Source: Zygnema cylindricum (Eukaryota > Streptophyta > Zygnematophyceae > Zygnematales > Zygnemataceae). From it: a stretch of 64,000 nt of DNA. The notes beneath the pieces are model-generated. The model saw nothing but the letters and a program-made list of their open reading frames with translations. It was not told where the DNA came from and did not search any database. Position numbers and translations under genes: made by a program. The DNA is taken from positions 198,327 through 262,326 of the forward strand of contig JBBHKE010002092.1 of the NCBI GenBank assembly GCA_037447655.1, in the 5' to 3' direction. Of this stretch, positions 21,428-34,158 are shown one piece after another (within the stretch, counting starts at the first letter, position 1; each line of letters opens with the position of its first letter).

Positions 21428-22565
21428 TGGTTATTTCATTATTTTTTAGGTCTAAATTGGAATATAGAAAGAAGCCGAGGAAGTCTGCCTCTAACTTCTC
21501 TCTCAAACTCTCACACTGGTTCCAGTCACTGAGAAGTTGGAGAGGAAGCTAGAGCCATGGCTACCTAGGCTATCCAGAGGTTTACGCGAAATAAATGTTG
21601 AAAAGAGAGGTATTTTGTAGTCTTTCTTGTGGACTTACTGCAGCCCTCATACTTGTCGTAGTCACTGAGGACCTCCATATAGCCATGGCTGCCTGCTGCA
21701 GCTAAAGGAGACACGGAGATCATTCAAGACAGTTTTTCTACAAAATATATACTGCTCCTTGTGGGACTTGATCCAGTGACCTCTGGATTATCACCGTACG
21801 GACCAGCCGTGCGCCTTATCCAGTAAGTCTTGAAAAAATCGATACATACATATGGCGCGATATTTATTTAAAGCTATACCGCGCCGGACATTTCATTTAA
21901 CTACTTACGGGACAATTTATGGATGGAAATATACCGGTCCGCACAAAATCGGGACCGCACGAAATATACGAGTTAACATTTAATTTCGACGGACGAAATC
22001 AAATGTCTAGATCTGATCGAACAGCTCACAGTGGAGCCGGAATACCGGAATAGCCGTTTGGCGGTTTGTGGACCAAATGTCGGTGGATGACACGTGGCAA
22101 CATATGGATGAACAACGGATATCACGGGAGGAGCAACTACGGCTCCGGAACTGACACGCGTCAGCGGAACGACCATGTCGTACTATGGCCGTACAAGAAG
22201 TACAACGGTACCTTTACCTTCTTGTACTTTACATTCTTATGATTGGTCGAAGTACCTTACTAGTAGGCTTAGTAAGGTAGCTTAAGACTTAGAATATTTT
22301 AGGTTTTCTAGCCTCTCTCCCAGAGTGCACTTGTATTTATGGACCAACTTTGGTCAGCCATAACTTAATGCTCAAGTGAGCAAATTCAGTGATTCTTTTT
22401 GCTGCAAACTCAAGGGAGTCCAGGCTACACAAGGGTGTAGTTGGTCAGAGATTTTGCTTCCCAGGGTGGGACCTATTCATTGTCAAAGTCAAAAGTGCAT
22501 ATATTATCCTAGAGGCTTCATATAACCTGGACATTCTGTGTACCAATGGAGGTCACAGAATTACA
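21428..22565 (+). mobile_element. LTR of a third member of the tRNA-like LTR group
   Basis: It runs from about TGGTTATTTCATTATTTTTT, through AGTCTGCCTCTAACTTC and GGGAGTCCAGGCTACAC, to GAATTACA at 22565. It is about 1138 bp and clearly diverged from the 1404-bp LTRs. It carries its own tRNA-like segment. The left edge is approximate because copia reverse transcriptase sequence abuts it. Confidence 0.75.
21760..21826 (-). promoter_or_regulatory. tRNA-like segment, antisense in the LTR (copy 3)
   Basis: On the minus strand CTGGATAAGGCGC (21823-21811) is a good A-box, followed by GGCTGGTCCGTACGG. The T-arm region CACTGGATCAAGTCCCAC keeps the 7-base ATCAAGT loop but with weaker stem pairing. Its 5' half resembles tRNA-Arg, from memory of plant tRNAs. 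Confidence 0.55.
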
Positions 22566-23423
22566 GGTTATGGGCCCACCCTCTAGGGTGCCCATTTTTA
22601 ATGGAATAGGGTTCATTTATTGGAAAACTATGATAAGGGGTGCATTAGTTGAAAAACGGCTATGGGGCATTGTGAGTGGTCGTGTGCGTCGGCCATCCAC
22701 AAAATTGGGAGTTCCACCAGGGTTTGGAGGATCTCAGTTCACAGGATGATTTGCGAGGGCAGAGGCGGAAGAGGATGTTGAAGAGAGCATCGTGTCGGAC
22801 ATAGGGAAGGAGAAGGGGTTGAAAAAACTTACACCGATGCCTACTGGATTGGTTTTGGCAGCAGGTATTCAGAAAACCGAGGCTAATGATAGTGAAATCT
22901 AGTATTTCAACAATACTGTGGCGACTCATTTTATTCTCGGGCCTCTCACCCAGGCAGTGGCCACACCTCATCTTCATGTGGACAGGGCAGACGAGTTGTG
23001 GGAGGCATTGTCAACATTTACAAGAGTGGTACAATTCAGCAGCCGAAGCTGGCAGATCAGAAGGTACAAGCTTATGGGTACAAAGGGGGAAAAATGTTAG
23101 ATTTTTGTAATGACTTGGCCTGGTTATTTATGGAGTTAGAGAGTGCAAGGAGAAGGGGGACTGAGAAAGAGAAGGTGGATACTTTGTTGATGAAACTCCC
23201 AGATGATTATGAAAACATTGTTAACATGGTTCAGGACTTGCCAGATCATCAATGGATCTAGAACTCCGTTGTGGGATTGATTTTAGTTCGGGAAAACACA
23301 ATTGAGATTCGTAGAGGAGGAAAGAGTGTTCAGGCATTGGCTGCTGGAACTAATTGGGGAGACATTTTAGATTGTAAAAAGGGGGAAACATGGGTATTCG
23401 AACATGGAAGACTAGACGGTCGA
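22546..23423 (+). pseudogene. Gag remnant starting inside an LTR
   Basis: ATG at 22546 is 20 bases before the LTR end, as in the other members: MEVTELQVMGPPSRVPIFNG, then FIYWKTMIRG, LWGIVSGRVR. Stops and frame changes follow (22747 onward), with later blocks MLDFCNDLAWLFMELESARR, VDTLLMKLPDDYENIVNMVQ and GLILVRENTIEIRRGGKSVQ. It ends at an assembly gap. Confidence 0.75.
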
Positions 23424-23433
23424 NNNNNNNNNN
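23424..23433. other. Assembly gap (10 N)
   Basis: Ten N bases. Gag sequence stops on the left and the interior of an LTR starts on the right, so element sequence is missing and the true distance may not be 10. Confidence 0.99.
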
Positions 23434-23731
23434 GGGGAGTCCAGGCTACACAGGGGAGTAGTCGGTCACAGTGTTTGCCTGCCTGGGTGGCTGCATTTTT
23501 AAGGTTAAGTCAAAGTGGGGAATGTTATCCTAAACTACTATTCTAACTTTGCATTCTGTAGTGAAACTGAGCACACTGAAAGTCTTATTTCACAGGGGTG
23601 AAGCTGTAATGGGGTTATGATTGTCAAGGGGTCAATCATTTGGGTTTATATTAACTTGGAGTCGGCACTATCTAGATAAGCTTCCTTTGGACCTGCGAAT
23701 TCTGTGTGGCAATGGAGCCCATAGAATTTCA
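23434..23731 (+). repeat. Last 298 bp of an LTR after the gap
   Basis: GGGGAGTCCAGGCTACAC to AGAATTTCA matches the end of the 1404-bp LTRs closely. It may be the 3' LTR of the element at 21428, or belong to another copy. No target duplication was found. Confidence 0.75.
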
Positions 23732-23748
23732 ATTTCATTATCCCCGAG

Positions 23749-25331
23749 CTAAATGCCTTTTACTACACCAAGCCTTTTTATTTCCCTCAGCCTATCAAAA
23801 TGCACATGCCCTAACGGCTTATGCCAAATCATCAAGTTTGGGACACCAATATAATAAGCACTTTTCTTTTCATTACTCAAGTTAAGCTTAAACATTCCTT
23901 GGCTACCTTTATCTGCTGTGAAGTAGGCTTCATCCCCATACTTAGCCGAAAAGACTCCTTTTCTAGTAAAGGTATCAAATTCCTTATTATCTAATACAAA
24001 GGTAGAGAAAAGTTTTTTGCTCAGCTTAGGAATGTAGAGTACATCTGAGAAGGTGAGTTTAGAAGTCTTACCCTCTTCTAAGACTTTAAGATCTAGCAAA
24101 CCCACTAGATCTGTTGTAACTACTCTCCCATCCCCATACTCTATCTCTACAATAGAGATCTTTCTTAGCTTGGTAAAGAGGTGTCCGTCACGACACGTAT
24201 GCATGTATGCACCTGAGTCAATGATCCATCCTTCTTGTGGGTCCTCTTCCAAAGGATCTCCTTCTCCTCCAAATTCTCATCAAGAAGAAGCTCTCCGTCC
24301 TCCTCCTCTGAGGACTCGTTCTCCTCGGTCCCTCCTTTCATTTGTGTCACCACAAGTGCCTTCTTTTTCCCTCTGAAAGAACCCCCTCCACGGTTTTCTT
24401 GGAGCCTCATCTCTGCCAGCTTGGTACACTCCCCTATGAAGTGTCCCGAATTTTTTGCAAAAATGACAAAGACCCTTTTGGGGGGCTTGGTCCTCTAGAC
24501 TGATCTCTTTCTCTTTTGAAGTTGCTGTACGGCTTCCTTTGATTCTTCCCCCACCGGTCCGTTCCGGCAGCTAGAGCTTGAATGCTCTTTCCTCCTCTCC
24601 GAATCTCAATAGTGTTCTCTTGCACAAGTATCATCGGGACCACTGTATTCCACTTCGAAGAGCTGTCATCCATTTCCTGCACTCGGTATACTATGTTCTC
24701 AAACTCATCAGGTTGCTTCATGATGAGGGTGTTGAATTTCATTTTCATTGTATCGATCCACCTGGCACTCTCCATCTCCATATACAAACAAGTGAGATCA
24801 TTACAGAAGTCTAACATTTTCCCCATTTTGTAAGAATACTTCCCTAACCTTTGCTTGGCCAACTAAAGCTCTTGAATGGTATCCGGTCTATAAATCTCAA
24901 CTAAGGTCTTCAAGAACTCCTCGGCCTTTAAAATGTGAAGATGAGAGGTTGCCAAAGCATCAGTAAGATGCCTTAGAATGAATTATCTGGCAGCCATATT
25001 TGTGTATTTCCACCTTTGAATATCGTTTTCCTCGGTTTTCACGGCCGCCGCTCCCCGTACCGTGGCGATAGGAGTAAGAGGTGTCTTCTACCCTTTCCCC
25101 TGTTCGGACACATTGCTGTCCACGTCGTGTGCCTCCTCTGGTGGGGCAGATACAATTGCAGGAAAGCCTCACTCCACCAAACCCTGGTTGGGTTCCCCTA
25201 GATGGACGTTTTACTTGACCGTTAACAATACCCCAGTATCGTTTTTCTCACAAAGTTCCTTTCATCATAACTTCCCAATAAATGAACCTAGATTTGTTGA
25301 AGATGAGAACCTTAGAGGGTGGGCCCATAAC
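23749..25331 (-). pseudogene. Copia gag, protease and GAG-pre-integrase remnant
   Basis: Reading leftward from 25331: GGGCCCACCCTCT (the conserved gag start region), degraded N-terminal gag, then MLDFCNDLTCLYMEMESARW, FNTLIMKQPDEFENIVYRVQ, NTIEIRRGGKSIQALAAGTD. Next comes a linker with an acidic run, then protease GWIIDSGAYMHTCRDGHLF with intact DSGA, and IWHKPLGHVHFDRLREIKR (GAG-pre-integrase). It is cut at about 23732 by the neighbouring LTR end, so integrase and reverse transcriptase are missing. Its 5' LTR is at 25332. Confidence 0.8.
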
Positions 25332-26310
25332 GTGAAACTTTGTTTCCCCCATTGGACTATAGAATTCAAGAAGCCTCCAGGAAATTTTTGCATAACCCAC
25401 TTTCAACCAGAACCAGTGCTACCCATGAAAGCAAACAGACAGCGTGACCACACCTTTGTGCATTTTGGACTCTTTTGAGTCCGCAGGAAAAAGAATTAGT
25501 GAAAACGACCAACTAGGCGATAAGATATGAAGTGGCAAAGATGCCAATTTATAAATAAGCTTATTGGGAGAGAGGCGGCTAACTCCACAATCTTCTAATT
25601 CCTAAACCCCTCTCACAACCCCTATCTATACATGTACGACCCAATCAAAAGACTTTTCAGTACTTCAAGGTACTATGTTAGATGTTCTTTCTCTACAGCC
25701 TACGTACGACAAGGCCATGGAGTGGACGTCTGTCTCCTCCGGACATATCCTCATGCTCTCCGGGATTCCCGCTTCACAATCTTATCTTGCCACGTGACGC
25801 CTTGTCATGTCATGTTCAAAAACTACCAAATCGGCCATTCCGTGATTACGACAGTGATATGTGGCATTGGATTTAAACTGTCTTTTAATATTAGCCGTTG
25901 AAAAACAAATGTCTGGTACGTTTGTTCTGTGCGCACTATATTCCAACTAGTCTCTATGTCCTTTGACTATAATTCCGTTTATCGGCTTAATGTTCCTGAG
26001 AGATGTTTAAAAATTTATCACACCCTATATATCTCACCAGAGTTCTTACACTATAGGACAACGCTAACGGCTACTTTCACAAACGGTAGGTACCAGGATC
26101 AAATCCTGGGCCCATGAAATCTTTTTGGTAAATCTCCTACCTTCTCCTTCCTGTCTCTATCAAATAACTAGGCATCCATGGCTCCACCTTCCTCACTTTC
26201 CTTCAGTGAGTGCAACAAGCATGGGGGCTAGTGAGAGGAGGTGGAGGCAAGCTGCCTATGCTTTTATTTTCCTATTTAAGACCTAGAAAATACCTTCTAA
26301 ATCTTTTCAT
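25332..26310 (-). mobile_element. 5' LTR of the minus-strand copia remnant
   Basis: It runs on the plus strand from TGAAACTTTGTTTCCCCC through TTGGGAGAGAGGCGGCTAAC to AGACCTAGAAAATACC; the far edge is approximate. It is diverged from the other LTRs of the group but keeps the tRNA-like segment. Confidence 0.65.
26050..26125 (+). promoter_or_regulatory. tRNA-like segment, antisense in the LTR (copy 4)
   Basis: The T-arm CCAGGATCAAATCCTGG (26093-26109) has a perfect 5-bp stem and a 7-base loop. A TTTTT run follows at about 26120. The A-box region (TATAGGACAACGC) is degraded. Confidence 0.55.
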
Positions 26311-26822
26311 TTTAATAGTGTCCATGAAAGGTAACGCCGGGGCAACCCCATTGACCGTGAACACACCCAATTTGTTATCCACAAAATTGATGTGTGGAGT
26401 GAGACTATAACGTTTTTCAAGCTCTTGAAGAGAGAGAGTGTGTTTTGATGGTTGTGGAGAGCTTGTATTACCCGTGCAAATGGGGTTAGATCCACAGATT
26501 TGGTGTGGACTATCGGATCAGGAAGCATGGTGGATAGTATTGATAATCATTCTTTGACCTTATAAGTGTCTTGTATACTCCCCTCCAGGATTGTTAATGC
26601 CTTAACGGTGATACTAGAGGTTGTTTCTGGAATAGGTGAGTGAGGTTCTTTATAAAAGGATAATAGTAACTGGGTGCTAAGAGTATTTGATTCTTGATTA
26701 TGATCAGGAGTAACTTTCAATAGAGCTGCACTTTGTTGAACAGTTGACTCCCGAAGAGATCGACCTCCAAAAGAGGGCATATGGACCATAGTTCGGGCTA
26801 TTCCAAATAATTACGGTTTGAC
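26311..26822. other. Unassigned sequence between two LTRs
   Basis: An 80-codon open frame on the minus strand (26547-26789, start MVHMPSFGGRSLRESTVQQS) shows no domain I recognise. The block is probably the interior of another retroelement, judged only by position. Confidence 0.3.
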
Positions 26823-28171
26823 TGAAACTCTGAGACCTCCATTGGCCCTCAGAGTATGCAGATCCAAAAGAAGCTAATCTAGATAGTGCCGACTCCAAGT
26901 TAATATAAACCCAAGTGACTGACCCCTTGACAGTCAGAACCCCAATATTGATTCACCCCTGTGAAATAACACTTTCTGTGTGCTCAGTTCCACCACAGAA
27001 TGCAAAGTTAGAATATGAGATTTGGACACATTCACCCACTTTGACTTTCCCTTAGAAATACAGCCACCCTGGCAGACAAAAAACTCTGACCGACTACACC
27101 CCTGTGTAGCCTGGACTCCCCTGAGTCCGCAGAAAAAAGAATCACTGAAAATGGTCAAGTAAATTGATAGTTATGGCTGGCCAAAGTTTGCCATTTATAC
27201 AAGGTGCTCTCTAAGAGAGGCAGCTACCTACAGAAATATTCTAAGTCCTAAACCCCTCTCTAAACCCTCTAGTACTGAGGTACGGACCAATCACATTACT
27301 GTATAGTACACAAAGGTACAGATGCCGGTGTACCTTCTGTACGGTCATCGTACAACATGGCTAAAAAGCCAACAAATGTCCTATCCGGATTCGCTCTTAT
27401 AATCTCCGGAATTCCTGCCTCCAAATCTTATCTCTCCACGTGGCGCCAAGTCATGCCGCGTCATAAAAATGGTACCGTACGAGAAAGTACAAGTGTCGGA
27501 GTACTTTCTGTACGTACATTGTACGATGTCGCTATAGTGCGCCATTTGTCATTCCCGGATTTGTTTTCTGCCGTTCCGGAAATTACGTAATCCCGTACGA
27601 TGTTGCCACGTGTCATCCGGAGTGGCGGCGTCTGCAAACCGCCAAATTATCCTTTCGCGTAGCCGGCGCTAATCGCGGCCGTCCGATGTATTTCGGCATT
27701 CAATTGTAGCCGTTGAAAATTGGTGCGCGGTATTTGTTTCGCTATCGAAACAAATGCGCGGTATCCGTTCCGTCCCCGTACTGTACTCCATACTAAACTA
27801 AACTGTCTCTATGTACTAAATATCGTAACCCAGTTAAATGGAAAATCCTATCTATAACTATTTAAATATTTATCAAACCCTACAGGTACTAGCACTAGTC
27901 CTAGACTAAATGGATAAAGCTAACGGTTACTGGACGTTTGACGGACGGTAGGTACCAGGATCAATTCCTGGGTCCGTCAAATATATTTTTGGTAAACATA
28001 ACTATTATCTATTCCTGTCTCTCTGGAAAACTTAGGTAGCCATGGCTCTAGCTCCCTCTCCAGCCTTCAGTGACTACGACAAGTGTGGGGGCTTGGAGAA
28101 GGGAGTCAGAGGCAGACTGCCTCTACTCTTTTCTATCTAACAAAGACCTAGAAAATACCCAAATATCAACA
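26823..28171 (-). mobile_element. LTR, minus orientation, of the tRNA-like LTR group
   Basis: Antisense of the 1404-bp LTR type: it starts TGAAACTCTGAGACCTCC and ends CCAAATATCAACA, 1349 bp. It contains a tRNA-like segment and closes on gag sequence of a different element at 28172. No 5-bp target duplication was seen, so solo-LTR status is unproven. Confidence 0.75.
27900..27985 (+). promoter_or_regulatory. tRNA-like segment, antisense in the LTR (copy 5)
   Basis: A-box-like TAAATGGATAAAGC (27907-27920), pairing AACG/CGTT around a 9-base loop, T-arm CCAGGATCAATTCCTGG (27955-27971; 5-bp stem, 7-base loop), then TTTTT about 10 bases later. Confidence 0.65.
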
Positions 28172-29409
28172 CCAGCGCCATGAGCGCGGCAAACTGCTCT
28201 CTCATCATGGTCGTTACAGTAGCGTGCAACTCAACCTTCTCTCGGTCCCTCTTGTTGATTTTGGGAGGTGTATCTTTCTCTACCTCTTTAGGTGGAGTGA
28301 CCAATTTTGCTGAGCAAGAATGTATCCCACCGTTTTTGATTTGATTTTGATAACTAAATTCGGGAAATTTAATGTGACATCGATGTGCATTATGACCTGT
28401 CTCATTGCAATGTGTACACGTGATTGTCTTATCTGGACAGCTGCGTGCGTCATGACCTCTGTTACGGCAACGGAAGCATATACGTACTGCGTGATTTGTT
28501 GGTAGTGTTCCCATGGTCTGGTATTTGACCATGGGCGAGGGTTAGGATTCCCGTTCGGATTTGGATAATCTCTAAGAGAAGGCTTAGGTCGCTCATGAGC
28601 GTCCCACCACTTGGACTGCATTTCCCACCTTACGACATATTTTGCAGCGTGCTCGAAAGTAAATTTAAGGCCATATGCGTTAGTGAAATGGCTTTGAATG
28701 AACTATCAAGATTAGGTGGGAAACTGTCCAACAAATTGCTGAATTGCCTCTGCGTCTGACATGAGGTCAGGCAGTGCTTCACGTAATATTTCCATACGAG
28801 CTCGCAATGTCGAGGCAATTTTGCCTCGTCAACGTACAAAATTTATTAGTTCTTTAACTTGATCAGGATACTACATTCGGTACTCTTCCTGTAATAAATT
28901 GAAGACAAATGATAACGGATCCCGTGGAGGGACCAGCATTGCAGGTCGAGCCGGAATTACTGCCCGTGCTGGAACAACGAATTGATGAGGGACCTCAGGT
29001 ATTTCAAGTGAAATTTCATTACCTACAGAGTCATAAACTGCGGGTACCACGGATTAGGAAAGAATTTCAGGGCTGCCTCTTATGGCTCAAGATCCAGAAT
29101 ATGAGGTGCCATTTCTGTCATAGCACAAATTGCCACATATTTCCATGTATACATAGATAGGGCAGATCCCTTGAGGTATCGCCCATGTAACGAAAAAGCA
29201 ACCCATAAATCATAACGGTTTTGATACTGGAATGCGAGGTCGCGCATCTCGGTATCAAAAAGCATCGGAAGGTGTGACAAGGACATAGTGTCATTGAGAC
29301 TTGAAAAACAAAACTGATTTTTACCTACTCCGGTGTCCATGGACGAGGCCATGTCCACGCAAAAGGCACCGGAGTTAGTGTGTATAGTTTTGCCCAACGG
29401 AAAAAGCAA
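28172..29409 (-). pseudogene. Gag remnant with two zinc knuckles, gypsy-like
   Basis: Reading leftward: capsid-like MLFPLGKTIHTNSGAF, DTEMRDLAFQYQNRYDLWVA, LKGSALSMYTWKYV, then after frame breaks YANAIQRVC-type debris, and a clear nucleocapsid with two CX2CX4HX4C knuckles, CFRCRNRGHDARSC and CTHCNETGHNAHRC. Two knuckles and the capsid layout suit a Ty3/gypsy or related gag rather than the copia gags nearby. It is truncated at 28171 by an LTR. Confidence 0.65.
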
Positions 29410-31049
29410 AGGCGCTAGATTTAGATCCTAAATATCAAGGGAGTCTATGTTCGAGTCTTCCCCCCAGCTGTGGGAAGAGGACGAAGAGACAGATGATGTA
29501 GATCTAAATGTGGTTGTAGTACTAGATCTAGCGCCGAGTGAACCCGTAAGTTGAGACTGGGCAGTATGACTTGGGAACTAGACAAGAGGTGAGCCGACGG
29601 GAATCAAATCATGGTCGGGTCCATGGTAAAGACTTGAGCTTCTAGTTGTACCAGCCGGAAACTGAAAATTGTTTTAGTCTCTTGGCATGTAAACACATAT
29701 TTATCCTATTCGAATGCAACTAGATGCTGGACCCTACTCAAGGTCTGAGTGCAAATGCCCAATGCTAGATCTACTAAACAAACCACACAGGAAGTCTACA
29801 AATTCACACAAACAGGCACCCCTCTAACGATTGGATCTATTTTGTATCACCGAGTTAGTCTAAACGTGAACCCCCCTAACAAGGTTGTTCACAGCCATAT
29901 CTAAGCAAACCACGATAAGTCACGTCAAGCCACACCAAGCAAAACCATGTCGCTTATGCAAGGCCACTTGTGGCCAGATTTAATAAAGCATGAAACTATT
30001 CAAGCCCCACAAGGCCAAATGTAGTAAAACAAGAAACTGTTGAGGGCCAAAAAGGCCAGATCTATTAAATGAATAACCTATTCAGGGCCAACAAGGCCAT
30101 ATGTAAACAACCAGCTGCTATCCAAGACCAACACAGTCAGATTTAAAGAAAATGCAACAACAATGTCCTATGCGGAAAGAAAGGCACAGCCTTTGGTCGG
30201 ATCTTAATCCCTCTAAGTGACCGCGCTTAACGGCCTATCTCGCGCTTGCAACCACATGGACCCGACTACTCACCTGGAGCGATAGTATCCAGTATGATAC
30301 CGAGAATGTCTCCCACTGATGCTCCAACTCTCCCTCCAATTCCAAATTGTCGGAAAAGGTCACAACTCAAATACTAACGTAGTTTGTACCCTATTAGGGT
30401 ACGCGCATTAGTGTTATGCCACGCTCTACCCGTCTATAAAGTTGCGATAATTCTATGTTAAATTCGTGTAACCAACTATATATACTATTATATATTTTGA
30501 GGTGTTTTTATTCATAAGTTTTAAAGTTTTCTAGGTGTTGTGAGTGGGTTAATCCGGTAGGGAGAAAGAAGAGAAAACGATACCTAACACTCCTGTAATC
30601 TCAAATTCAACAACTCAAAAATAATCTAGACAACAAATGAAATGAAAACCAAGTATAACCGATTTTTATTTTTTTTTAGTTACAAAATCAAATTAAGAAC
30701 GGGATATTTGCGACAATAGCCACTAGGCCCTAGAGTCTTTCAATATCCCCTTCAGGAGTCCAACCAGCGGACCAGAACCCTTCCTTAGCTGGAGGAAGGA
30801 GCCGAGATAGCCGGTTCTCCCACAAAGCCAGACAAGACTAGAGCTAGCGTGTACAGTCAGCGCTCTGACAGCAAGAAAGCACAAAGTCTACAAAACCGAA
30901 GTCACACACTACAACAAGTAGAAAACATTCTAAAGGGAAACCTTGCAGGCCGGCTTGTGCCAGTAGATTATGTAAGGACTTGTTACAAGAGAGAATATGG
31001 AGCTCAGAGACAGTTCACCAGCATCAAACTATGGGCCTTTTTAGAAACC
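29410..31049. other. Retroelement flank without readable genes
   Basis: No coding block is recognised. The left part is probably the leader or LTR of the minus-strand gag at 28172-29409. Around 29940-30130 the word AAGGCCA with nearby CCAACAAGG-like words recurs at loose spacing (for example 29960, 30020, 30053, 30095). The right part leads into the RNase H remnant. Confidence 0.35.
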
Positions 31050-32640
31050 CTAACTCGAAACTAACTCATCCTCTTGCTTTTGAGTCCAAAAATTCAATGA
31101 TGCTGAAAAAAATTATCCAACACAAAAAAAATGAATTACTTACAATTATTAATGAATTGGTGAAATGGCATTGTTAAATGCATAATAAAGAATTCACAGT
31201 TCATTGTGATAATGAAGCATTTTCTTATCTACAGAGATTATGTGATGCACAAATTATGACCGGTGAACAAGTTAGGTGGATGCATAAATTGGCATATTTC
31301 AAATTTAATGTCAAACATATTCCTGGAAAATCAAATGTAGTCGCAGATCCTTTAAGTAGATGTTTTCAAAAAAGTGTGATGGTTCAGGATGAATTGTTTT
31401 TAGATGCTATTAGAAATGGTTATGATAAAGATCCTTATATTGCTGTGATTTGCAAAAATATTTCGGGAGGGAATTCCAACCCATTAAATGAGAGGCATGT
31501 CAAAAACTTTAGAATAGAAGATGGTTTGTTGTATTTGCGAACAGGGGATAGATTATGCATTTTTTATATTGGAGACCTAAGAAAACAACTTTTACAAGAA
31601 GCCTACGAGCATTTAGAACATCTAGGTCAAGATAAAAACTCTTAGTCGGTTGCAAAGTATATTGTTTTGGCCCGGGATGGCAAAAGAGGTGTCGAAACAC
31701 GTGGAAAGTTGTGTCCTTTGCCAACCGGGTACACCTAGTTACCAAAAACCTAGAGGTCTCTTAAAACAAGAAGATATCCTCGAAAGACCATAGGAATCTG
31801 TCAGTATGGATTTTATTTTCAGGTTTCCTGTTACATCTAGAAGAAATGACAGTATCATGGTCGTAGTCGATAGGTTCAATAAAATGGCAATCTTTGTCCC
31901 TTGCAAAACTACTCATTCAGTTGTAGAAATTGCAAAGTTATACTTTGACATCGTGGTCAGACATCATAGAGTCCCCTTGTCTATAGTGAGTGATAGGGAT
32001 TCTAATTTTACGTCTGCATTTTAGAAAGAATTGCAACAAAATTTAGGCACTGAATTAAATATGAGTACTTCTTATCATCCTTAGATAGATGGATAGACAA
32101 AAAGGATGAACTGTACACTGGAGGAAATGCTTAGGACTTTCTGCAGTGGAGTTCACAACACATGGGAATCTAAACTTCCATTAATAGAATTTGCATACAA
32201 TTCATGTAAACATGTTAGTATAGGATTCTCACCATTTGAAGTTGCATACGGATACCAACCCAGAGAAATTTTAGACTTAATAATAGGGGTCACTTTAAAA
32301 AATAGAGGTTTTGGAACAGAGTTTTGGGAATACATTCAAATAGTTTGGAAAGCACTCCGGGATGCATTAATGGAGGCACAAAAGAGGCAAGAATTAAATG
32401 CTAACCGCAAACGTGATGATAGGGTGGTAAACACAGGTGACAAGGATTGGCTTTCTACAACTCATTACAGGTGCAAGATTGAGGGACAATCGGATCCTAC
32501 GGGGAAATTTGCTCCTAAGTATAATGGACCATTTACTGTAATCCAGATGATATCGTCAGTTGCTGCCAAATTGGACTTTCTGCCTTCAATAATAATTCAT
32601 CCAATGAAACACATTAGTCAATTGAGACCAGTACATCTTT
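31050..32640 (+). pseudogene. Ty3/gypsy RNase H and integrase remnant
   Basis: RNase H: HPLAFESKNS, KNELLTIINELVKW, then FTVHCDNEAFSYLQRL and FKFNVKHIPGKSNVVADPLS. Linker and zinc-binding debris follow. Integrase core: MDFIFRFPVTSRRNDSIMVV, VDRFNKMAIFVPCKT and IVSDRDSNFTSAF, then SYHP and DG with stops, and MLRTFCSGVHNTWESKLPLI, EFAYNSCKHVSIGFSPFEVA, YGYQPREILDL, with C-terminal KFAPKYNGPFTVIQ and HPMKHISQLRPVH. A possible degraded chromodomain-like tail follows (about 32650-32800). Stops at 31176, 31643, 32022, 32082 and 32094 make it inactive. Confidence 0.85.
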
Positions 32641-32911
32641 GACCAACTAAAGGAGAATTGGAATTCGATCCCTCAATAATTATAGAACATGAGGTCAACA
32701 GATGGGTTATAAATTGGGCTCGTCAACGGTTTAAGGTTGGTAATACTGTATTCTAGCAAGTGCATTATCTAGGAAGGCCAAAAGATGAATTTGACTTTAG
32801 AAGATAAATTTTTTGAGTTTTCACAAAGGTATTGGAGGGATTATAATATAGAAGTCCCATCTTGGGAATGAAAGGAGTTTTAACCGAGGTTAGTTGAAAA
32901 TAAAGAGGGGA

Positions 32912-34158
32912 TGACATAACAGTATTAGCGGATCAAACTTGTTCGTAAAGGGGTTTTGAGTTGTTAAAAATCATAGTTCAAAAGAAAGAGTTTTTATGGT
33001 ACGCCTTTGGTCGGCGCCTTTATCGTAAGTTGTGTTATGGGTTTTTCATGTGATCTTCTTAGATCGCTACTTTGATCAGCGACCGTCCGATCGTCTAAAT
33101 TTGACGGTGTAAATAAAAAAATTTGGTCCAAATGTTTTAATTGGTCCAAATAAGTTCGAATACAATATGGGTCTTTAGGTCATATTGTATGTTTTGCATA
33201 CAATAGGCATATTTTATGGGCCTACTTTCACCTACTTTTGAACTATGTTATGAATATAGAGAAATGAATTTGGTGGACGTCCGCGAAAGAATCGCACGTT
33301 TTGGAGGTGTATTTCAAAAGTTATAGCGATTGGTGTATTTAGACGACAGCGTATGGTCAAACTAACAAGTAGGTTTATTGAAACGGGTTAAGGGTCAAAA
33401 ATTAGCCGCGGAATTTCAGGCGTAAGTTTGGAAAAGTACCAAACGAATCAATATGTCATTTATTACGCACGTCGGTTCGTTTCATACCATTTTAGTACGA
33501 AACGTCATTTTCACTTTATGGAATTTCGTAGGAAGTTTCAAGCGAAATTTGCGACCCACGTTCGTGCAAAGTCGCGTTTCGTTTTGGCGCGCACTTTTGC
33601 ACATAAGTGTTACGCATTGAAACGTAGGGTTTGATTGGTTAGAAATGCTATGTAGTTAGTAAGAGATTTCGCACGTTTTTGTATTGTTTAGTCTGAGTCT
33701 TTGCTCATCAATGATTGGCCCAAGTAAAACCTGTTCAATGGAGCGTTGACTCTGGCGTGGCGGGTCCAGGGCGATGATGGATAAATAGTGAAGTCTAAGA
33801 GGAGAGTAAACATCTTTCTTTTGGAAAATTTTGTGGGAATTTGACTGATCTTGGTCCTGAGCAAATAATACCAAATTGGAACAATGGCATTTTTGCACTG
33901 AAATCTCTTACAAACTAAGTAGTGTTTTAGTAGTAAAGAGATAGAATTATTTAAGAGTGGAGAGAAGTGGAAATACTTTAATAAGAAGGGTTGAGTCACG
34001 AGGGCAAGAGACTAAGCTGATATTATGTGGACAAAAAAGTTTAATTTAAAGTTTATTTCTTTAAATGGGTGTTTTCCTGTGAATGTGTAGTTTTAACCGT
34101 GAAATATGTGGTTGAAAATGGTTGTAGTAATGGGATTTTGAGAGGTAAATCTTATGCA
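32912..34158 (+). mobile_element. 3' LTR of the gypsy remnant
   Basis: The purine tract AAAGAGGGG directly precedes TGACATAACAG, the LTR start. The LTR ends near CTTATGCA. It shares extended similarity with the truncated LTR at 13070-13985 (GACGTCCGCGAAAGAATCGC, GAAACGGGTTAAGGGTCAA, GTAAGAGATTTCGCACG). Confidence 0.75.
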
